Source of the DNA: Streptomyces cupreus
GTDB lineage: Bacteria; Actinomycetota; Actinomycetes; Streptomycetales; Streptomycetaceae
Direction: 5' to 3'
Length of the DNA: 64,000 nucleotides
Assembly: GCF_014257025.1 (NCBI RefSeq)
Contig: NZ_JACMSF010000036.1
Span: 1-64,000 of the forward strand
A program made the translations under genes and the position numbers. The first letter of the stretch is position 1, and every line of letters begins with the position of its first letter. A model generated the notes under the pieces. It was not told the origin of the DNA, searched no databases, and saw nothing but the letters and a program-made list of their open reading frames with translations. Below, one piece after another: positions 58,758 to 64,000 of this stretch.

Positions 58758-61700
58758 GTGTCGCCACAGTCCCCCAGTAACTCGAGCATCTCGACCACCG
58801 ACCAAGCGGGCAAGAGCCCCGCGGCCGCGTTCGGTCCGAACGAGTGGCTCGTCGACGAGATCTATCAGCAGTACCTCCAGGACCCGAATTCGGTAGACCG
58901 AGCCTGGTGGGACTTCTTCGCCGACTACAAGCCGGGCGCCGCTGCCGCCTCGGCTCCGGCGGCGCCCGCCGCTCCGGCCCCGGCTCCGGCCGCGCCCGCT
59001 CCGGCGGCGGTTCCCGCCCCGGCTCCCGCGGCCCCGAAGCCGGCCGCCGCCGCGCCTGCCGCGCCGGCGCCCGCTGCCGCCGCCCCCGCTCCGGCTCCGG
59101 CGAAGCCCGCCGCCAAGCCGGCCCCGAAGGCCGCGCCCGCCACCGCGGCCCCCGAGGGTCCCGAGCTGGTGACGCTGCGCGGCCCGGCCGCCGCCGTCGC
59201 GAAGAACATGAACGCCTCCCTGGAGCTGCCCACGGCCACGTCCGTGCGCGCGGTGCCGGTGAAGCTGCTCTTCGACAACCGCATCGTCATCAACAACCAC
59301 CTCAAGCGCGCCCGGGGCGGGAAGATCTCCTTCACGCACCTGATCGGCTACGCGATGGTGCAGGCCATCAAGGCCATGCCGGCGATGAACTACGCGTTCG
59401 GCGAGAAGGACGGCAAGCCGACGCTGATCAAGCCGGCGCACGTCAACCTCGGCCTCGCCATCGACCTGGTCAAGCCCAACGGCGACCGCCAGCTGGTCGT
59501 CGCGGCGATCAAGAAGGCCGAGACGCTGAACTTCTTCGAGTTCTGGCAGGCCTACGAGGACATCGTCCGCCGCGCCCGCGACGGCAAACTGACGATGGAC
59601 GACTTCACCGGCGTGACGGTCTCCCTGACCAACCCCGGCGGCCTCGGCACCGTCCACTCGGTCCCGCGTCTGATGCCCGGCCAGTCGGTCATCATGGGCG
59701 TCGGCTCCATGGACTACCCGGCGGAGTTCCAGGGCACCTCCCAGGACACCCTGAACAAGCTCGGCATCTCGAAGGTCATGACGCTCACGTCGACCTACGA
59801 CCACCGGGTCATCCAGGGCGCCGCCTCCGGCGAGTTCCTGCGCCAGGTCGCGAACCTCCTCCTCGGCGAGAACGGCTTCTACGACGACGTCTTCGAGTCC
59901 CTGCGGATCCCGTACGAGCCGGTCCGCTGGCTGAAGGACATCGACGCCTCGCACGACGACGACGTCACCAAGGCCGCCCGGGTCTTCGAGCTGATCCACT
60001 CCTACCGGGTCCGCGGCCATGTCATGGCCGACACCGACCCGCTGGAGTACCGCCAGCGCAAGCACCCCGACCTGGACATCACCGAGCACGGCCTCACCCT
60101 GTGGGACCTGGAGCGCGAGTTCGCCGTCGGCGGCTTCTCCGGCAAGTCCCTGATGAAGCTGCGCGACATCCTCGGCGTGCTGCGCGACTCGTACTGCCGC
60201 ACCACCGGCATCGAGTTCATGCACATCCAGGACCCGAAGCAGCGCAAGTGGATCCAGGACCGTGTGGAGCGCGGCCACACCAAGCCGGAGCGCGAGGAGC
60301 AGCTGCGCATCCTGCGCCGGCTGAACGCCGCCGAGGCGTTCGAGACCTTCCTGCAGACGAAGTACGTCGGCCAGAAGCGCTTCTCCCTGGAGGGCGGCGA
60401 GTCCGTCATCCCGCTGCTGGACGCGGTCATCGACTCGGCCGCCGAGTCCCGCCTGGACGAGGTCGTCATCGGCATGGCCCACCGCGGCCGTCTGAACGTG
60501 CTGGCCAACATCGTCGGCAAGTCGTACGCGCAGATCTTCCGCGAGTTCGAGGGCAACCTCGACCCGAAGTCGATGCACGGCTCCGGCGACGTGAAGTACC
60601 ACCTGGGCGCCGAGGGCACCTTCACCGGTCTGGACGGCGAGCAGATCAAGGTCTCCCTGGTCGCGAACCCCTCCCACCTGGAGGCGGTCGACCCGGTCCT
60701 CGAAGGTGTGTCCCGCGCCAAGCAGGACGTCATCAACAAGGGCGGTACGGACTTCACGGTCCTGCCGGTGGCGATCCACGGCGACGCGGCCTTCGCGGGC
60801 CAGGGCGTGGTGGCCGAGACCCTGAACATGTCGCAGCTGCGCGGCTACCGCACCGGTGGCACGGTCCACATCGTCATCAACAACCAGGTCGGCTTCACGG
60901 CGGCCCCCGAGTCGTCGCGCTCCTCGATGTACGCCACCGACGTGGCCCGCATGATCGAGGCGCCGATCTTCCACGTGAACGGCGACGACCCCGAGGCGGT
61001 CGTCCGCGTTGCCCGTCTGGCCTTCGAGTTCCGCCAGGCGTTCAACAAGGACGTGGTGATCGACCTCATCTGCTACCGCCGCCGCGGTCACAACGAGTCC
61101 GACAACCCGGCCTTCACCCAGCCGCTGATGTACGACCTGATCGACAAGAAGCGCTCGGTGCGCAAGCTCTACACCGAGTCCCTGATCGGTCGCGGCGACA
61201 TCACCCTGGAAGAGGCCGAGCAGGCGCTCCAGGACTACCAGGGCCAGCTGGAGAAGGTCTTCACGGAGGTCCGTGAGGCCACCGCGCAGCCGGCCACGGC
61301 CGAGCCGTCGGAGCCGCAGGCCGAGTTCCCGGTCGCGGTGAACACCGCGGTCACCGCCGAGGTCGTCAAGCGGATCGCCGAGTCCCAGGTCAACATCCCG
61401 GACAGCATCACCGTCCACCCGCGGCTGCTGCCGCAGCTGCAGCGCCGGGCGGCGATGGTCGAGGACGGCACGATCGACTGGGGCATGGGCGAGACCCTGG
61501 CCGTCGGTTCGCTGCTCCTGGAGGGCGTCCCGGTCCGGCTCGCCGGCCAGGACTCCCAGCGCGGCACCTTCGGCCAGCGGCACGCGGTGATCATCGACCG
61601 TGAGACGGGCGACGAGTTCACGCCGCTGATGTACCTCTCCGAGGACCAGGCGCGCCTGAACGTCTACAACTCCCTGCTCTCCGAGTACGCGGCGATGGGC

Positions 61701-62522
61701 TTCGAGTACGGCTACTCGCTGGCCCGTCCCGAGTCCCTCGTGATGTGGGAGGCGCAGTTCGGCGACTTCGTCAACGGCGCGCAGACGGTCGTGGACGAGT
61801 TCATCTCGTCGGCGGAGCAGAAGTGGGGCCAGACGTCCGGCGTCACCCTGCTCCTCCCGCACGGCTACGAGGGCCAGGGCCCGGACCACTCCTCGGCCCG
61901 CCCGGAGCGGTTCCTGCAGCTCTGCGCCCAGAACAACATGACGGTCGCGATGCCGACGTCCCCGTCGAACTACTTCCACCTCCTGCGCTGGCAGGTGCAC
62001 AACCCGCACCACAAGCCGCTGGTCGTCTTCACCCCGAAGTCGATGCTGCGTCTGAAGGCCGCGGCGTCGAAGGCGGAGGAGTTCACCACGGGCCAGTTCC
62101 GCCCGGTCATCGGCGACGCGTCGGTCGACCCGGCCGCGGTCCGCAAGGTCGTCTTCTGCGCCGGCAAGGTCTACTACGACCTGGAGGCCGAGCGTCAGAA
62201 GCGCGGCGCGACGGACGTGGCGATCATCCGCATCGAGCGCCTGTACCCGCTACCGGGTGCCGAGCTCCAGGCCGAGATCGCCAAGTACCCGAACGCCGAG
62301 AAGTACCTGTGGGCCCAGGAGGAGCCGGCGAACCAGGGCGCGTGGCCGTTCATCGCCCTGAACCTGATCGACCACCTGGACCTGGCGGTCGGCGCGGACG
62401 TCCCGCACGGCGAGCGCCTGCGCCGCATCTCGCGCCGGCACGGCTCGTCCCCGGCGGTCGGTTCGGCCAAGCGCCACCAGGCCGAGCAGGAGCAGCTCGT
62501 CCGCGAGGTGTTCGAGGCGTAA
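58758..62522 (+). CDS. kgd: multifunctional 2-oxoglutarate metabolism enzyme Kgd (SucA/B fusion)
   Basis: 1254 residues. The N-terminus FGPNEWLVDEIYQQYLQDPN is typical for E1o. An Ala/Pro linker follows (about 60-130), then an E2-type succinyltransferase catalytic domain without lipoyl domain (SFTHLIGYAMVQAIKAMPA, TYDHRVIQGAASGEF). The E1 decarboxylase part holds IGMAHRGRLNVLAN, HGDAAFAGQGVVAE and GYRTGGTVHIVINN. It oxidatively decarboxylates 2-oxoglutarate with ThDP in the TCA cycle. In actinobacteria this E1-E2 fusion can also make 2-hydroxy-3-oxoadipate. GTG 58758. Intact. Confidence 0.96.
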   Translation: MSPQSPSNSSISTTDQAGKSPAAAFGPNEWLVDEIYQQYLQDPNSVDRAWWDFFADYKPGAAAASAPAAPAAPAPAPAAPAPAAVPAPAPAAPKPAAAAPAAPAPAAAAPAPAPAKPAAKPAPKAAPATAAPEGPELVTLRGPAAAVAKNMNASLELPTATSVRAVPVKLLFDNRIVINNHLKRARGGKISFTHLIGYAMVQAIKAMPAMNYAFGEKDGKPTLIKPAHVNLGLAIDLVKPNGDRQLVVAAIKKAETLNFFEFWQAYEDIVRRARDGKLTMDDFTGVTVSLTNPGGLGTVHSVPRLMPGQSVIMGVGSMDYPAEFQGTSQDTLNKLGISKVMTLTSTYDHRVIQGAASGEFLRQVANLLLGENGFYDDVFESLRIPYEPVRWLKDIDASHDDDVTKAARVFELIHSYRVRGHVMADTDPLEYRQRKHPDLDITEHGLTLWDLEREFAVGGFSGKSLMKLRDILGVLRDSYCRTTGIEFMHIQDPKQRKWIQDRVERGHTKPEREEQLRILRRLNAAEAFETFLQTKYVGQKRFSLEGGESVIPLLDAVIDSAAESRLDEVVIGMAHRGRLNVLANIVGKSYAQIFREFEGNLDPKSMHGSGDVKYHLGAEGTFTGLDGEQIKVSLVANPSHLEAVDPVLEGVSRAKQDVINKGGTDFTVLPVAIHGDAAFAGQGVVAETLNMSQLRGYRTGGTVHIVINNQVGFTAAPESSRSSMYATDVARMIEAPIFHVNGDDPEAVVRVARLAFEFRQAFNKDVVIDLICYRRRGHNESDNPAFTQPLMYDLIDKKRSVRKLYTESLIGRGDITLEEAEQALQDYQGQLEKVFTEVREATAQPATAEPSEPQAEFPVAVNTAVTAEVVKRIAESQVNIPDSITVHPRLLPQLQRRAAMVEDGTIDWGMGETLAVGSLLLEGVPVRLAGQDSQRGTFGQRHAVIIDRETGDEFTPLMYLSEDQARLNVYNSLLSEYAAMGFEYGYSLARPESLVMWEAQFGDFVNGAQTVVDEFISSAEQKWGQTSGVTLLLPHGYEGQGPDHSSARPERFLQLCAQNNMTVAMPTSPSNYFHLLRWQVHNPHHKPLVVFTPKSMLRLKAAASKAEEFTTGQFRPVIGDASVDPAAVRKVVFCAGKVYYDLEAERQKRGATDVAIIRIERLYPLPGAELQAEIAKYPNAEKYLWAQEEPANQGAWPFIALNLIDHLDLAVGADVPHGERLRRISRRHGSSPAVGSAKRHQAEQEQLVREVFEA

Positions 62523-62538
62523 GCCTTGGTCGTACGTG

Positions 62539-62574
62539 GCAGGGCCGCACCCCGGTTGGGTTGCGGCCCTGCCG
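62539..62574 (+). terminator. kgd terminator
   Basis: GGCAGGGCCGCA (62539-62550) pairs with 62563-62574, followed by GTTTAT. 17 bp after the kgd stop. Confidence 0.8.
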
Positions 62575-62589
62575 TTTATCCTGGTGGGC

Positions 62590-62769
62590 ATGTACTTCAC
62601 CGACCGAGGCATCGAAGAACTGGAGAAGCGGCGCGGCGAGGAGGAGGTCACCTTCGAGTGGCTCGCCGAGCAGCTGCGCACGTTCGTCGACCTGAACCCT
62701 GACTTCGAGGTGCCGGTGGAGCGTCTCGCGACCTGGCTGGCCCGGTTGGACGACGAGGACGACGAGTAG
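62590..62769 (+). CDS. small conserved protein, DUF6104-like
   Basis: 59 residues, acidic and helical: MYFTDRGIEELEKRRGEEEV, WLAEQLRTFVDLNPDFEVP, ending WLARLDDEDDE. ATG 62590 just behind the kgd terminator; the longer frame from 62536 runs through the terminator and is rejected. From memory, a gene of this family regularly follows kgd in Streptomyces. Function unknown. Confidence 0.8.
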   Translation: MYFTDRGIEELEKRRGEEEVTFEWLAEQLRTFVDLNPDFEVPVERLATWLARLDDEDDE

Positions 62770-62783
62770 GAGTCCGTCCGGAG

Positions 62784-62802
62784 GGCGCCTCTTGGAGGCG
62801 CC
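62784..62802. terminator. terminator hairpin
   Basis: GGCGCCTC (62784-62791) pairs with 62795-62802 around TTG, then TTTCGTGT. It lies between the DUF6104-like gene and the convergent gene ending at 62812. Confidence 0.75.
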
Positions 62803-62811
62803 TTTCGTGTG

Positions 62812-63660
62812 TCAGTCGCGCGGTCGCGTCACGTCGTACGCCAGCCCCAGCGCGCCGTGCGCAAGCAGCAGAGCCCCCGCCACGGTCCAGCCGCCGCTGC
62901 GGCGCCGTAGGCCGAAGGCCGTGAGCGGGAGGCCGACGGCGAGTTGGGCGGCGGCGAGGACGCGGGCCTTGGGGGTGCCGGACCAGGGGAGCCAGGGGGC
63001 CAGACGGCCGACGTCGACCGTTTCGAGTTCCGCGCGGACAGTCTGGCGCCAGCCCGGCGATTCGACCGCTCGAGCGTCCGGCCAGGCGCGGACCGTTTCG
63101 TGCAGGCGGTCGGCGGGGTCGCCGGGGGTGAGGCCCCCGGGGAGGGAGACTCCCGCGCGGGTGAGGACCGCGAGCAGGCCGCGCAGGCGGGCGCGCGCGT
63201 CGGACTCGGAGTCGGGCTGGGTGAGCCGCTCCAGGGACTCCATGTCGAGGACGGGGTCCAGGCCCAGGCGGGCGGCGAAGGTGCGCATGGCCTCGTCCTC
63301 GCCGACCGGGGTGCCGTTGGTGAGCCAGACGTAGCCGACGGGGCGGCGGAAGCCCGACGCGAGGGTGTAGCCGGCGCGGTCCTCGTCCCACCACAGCGCG
63401 AGTACGGGCCAGGGGGCGCCGACGGCGAGGGCGGTGGCCCAGCCGGTGAGCACGCGGTCGATCGGTTCGTCGCCGACTGCCCAGGGCCTGCCCTCGGGCA
63501 CGAGCACGCTCCATCCCTCGCCCGCGGGACCGACCAGCATGCGCCGGCGCAGGAGATGGGCGGCGGGGGCGACGGAATCCGGCTCGGCCCGGCAGAGCAG
63601 CAGTGCTCCGGGGGCGGGACCTCCGGAAGTGGGACCGGTGCGGGGGGATTCCGTCGACAT
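62812..63660 (-). CDS. hypothetical protein with C-terminal membrane segment
   Basis: 282 residues from ATG 63660. The N-terminal ~220 residues are soluble (RRMLVGPAGEGWSVLVPEGR, WATALAVGAPWPVLALWWDE, DPVLDMESLERLTQPD). The last ~45 hold two hydrophobic helices (AAAQLAVGLPLTAFGL and GGWTVAGALLLAHGALGLAY). I do not recognise a domain. Conserved actinobacterial protein, function unknown. Confidence 0.65.
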   Translation of the reverse strand: MSTESPRTGPTSGGPAPGALLLCRAEPDSVAPAAHLLRRRMLVGPAGEGWSVLVPEGRPWAVGDEPIDRVLTGWATALAVGAPWPVLALWWDEDRAGYTLASGFRRPVGYVWLTNGTPVGEDEAMRTFAARLGLDPVLDMESLERLTQPDSESDARARLRGLLAVLTRAGVSLPGGLTPGDPADRLHETVRAWPDARAVESPGWRQTVRAELETVDVGRLAPWLPWSGTPKARVLAAAQLAVGLPLTAFGLRRRSGGWTVAGALLLAHGALGLAYDVTRPRD

Positions 63661-63730
63661 GGTCACACGCTAGGGCGATTTATTGCGATTGGTCATATTT
63701 CAGGGCCGCGATCGTCCCCAAAAGAGTGTC

Positions 63731-63758
63731 TTGACTTTCCCTGAGCGCGATATATCGT
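63731..63758 (+). promoter_or_regulatory. promoter with a palindrome over the -10
   Basis: TTGACT (63731-63736), 16 bp, TATCGT (63753-63758). The perfect palindrome CGATATATCG (63748-63757) covers the -10, and GCGATAT recurs at 63773-63779. This looks like repressor control, for example by a PadR/TetR-type protein. The downstream gene is at 63827. Confidence 0.5.
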
Positions 63759-63826
63759 GAATGGCAGGAGACGCGATATGGCGCGTTGCTGTGTCGTCAC
63801 GTTGCATCAACGGGGAGGTCGTCACC

Positions 63827-64000
63827 ATGTCCGAGTGGTCCGTCGCGGAGCCGAGGAAGCTCACCTTCGACGAGCCCGTGCGGGATCTCCATGTACGGAT
63901 CGTCAATGGAACGGTGAACGTCGTGGGCACGGACGAAGGTTCCGCACGCCTGGAGGTCTCCGAGATCGAGGGCCCTCCCCTGCTGGTCACACAGGAGGGC
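63827..64000 (+). CDS. DUF4097-type beta-strand protein, N-terminal part only
   Basis: 58 codons from ATG 63827 (GGGGAGG upstream) to the right edge: MSEWSVAEPRKLTFDEPV, DLHVRIVNGTVNVVGTDEG, RLEVSEIEGPPLLVTQEG. This is the start of a DUF4097 right-handed beta-helix-like protein. In Streptomyces such genes are often paired with PadR-like regulators (memory). C-terminus off the window. Confidence 0.75.
   Translation, partial: MSEWSVAEPRKLTFDEPVRDLHVRIVNGTVNVVGTDEGSARLEVSEIEGPPLLVTQEG

Noticed and set aside
58653..62012. 1119-residue minus-strand ORF opposite kgd
   Set aside because: Val/Asp/Leu/Arg/Gly-biased antisense frame of a clear core gene.

Overview
The window is high-GC DNA with Streptomyces-style codon use, GTG/TTG starts, purine-rich ribosome sites and ATGA/GTGA gene overlaps. 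Marker families (an ArgS-related NrtL protein, a conservon, a fused 2-oxoglutarate dehydrogenase Kgd, a Lon gene with an HspR-type operator, actinobacterial SnoaL, GYD and DUF families) point to Streptomyces or a close relative. From memory, the order response regulator / tRNA-Arg / ... / Ku-LigD / FtsW-PBP / conservon / lon / two-component pair / kgd matches the core chromosome of S. coelicolor. No database was consulted.

Left edge to 1.7 kb is core: a partial nrtL, a 27-bp tandem repeat, a single-domain response regulator and tRNA-Arg(CCG). Immediately 3' of the tRNA lies an integrative element (int, xis, AAA replication-type ATPase). It has lost most of its other genes: no transfer gene is visible, and the next stretch holds coding debris and a doubly frameshifted small gene.

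From about 5 to 24 kb the DNA is accessory and strongly decayed. It contains a Ser/Thr kinase, a scrambled pair of CNNM/CBS transporter genes, a probable copper/metal-handling locus (HMA-domain protein, TauE-like exporter fused to a cupredoxin, Met/His-rich secreted proteins, small membrane proteins and a MerR-type operator), a universal stress protein relic and a SnoaL-like protein. It also holds an intact Sua5 beside the relic of a second Sua5, two beta-carbonic anhydrases with a SulP transporter, a second broken integrase and a GYD protein.

From about 24 kb to the right edge the DNA is mostly intact and core-like. In order: an arginase-fold protein; a frameshifted ketosynthase with an unusual N-terminal extension; the NHEJ pair Ku / LigD-type polymerase; a NERD protein; a phosphatase; a lipoprotein plus orphan histidine kinase; an FtsW/RodA-PBP pair; a Uma2 protein; two divergent di-iron proteins with a TetR regulator; an NlpC/P60 hydrolase; a conservon (cvnA-D) followed by a StyA-like flavin monooxygenase; a PP2C-like protein; a MarR regulator; a GH25 lysozyme; lon with a HAIR operator; a broken GNAT gene; a sulfatase; a two-component system; kgd; and small conserved genes.

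Several genes carry single-base frameshifts in G/C-rich runs (ketosynthase, CNNM gene, a small gene by the MarR regulator). Sequencing error cannot be separated from real decay from this sequence alone. Gene fragments with large internal deletions (integrase, GNAT, Sua5, CNNM middle piece) are more likely true relics.
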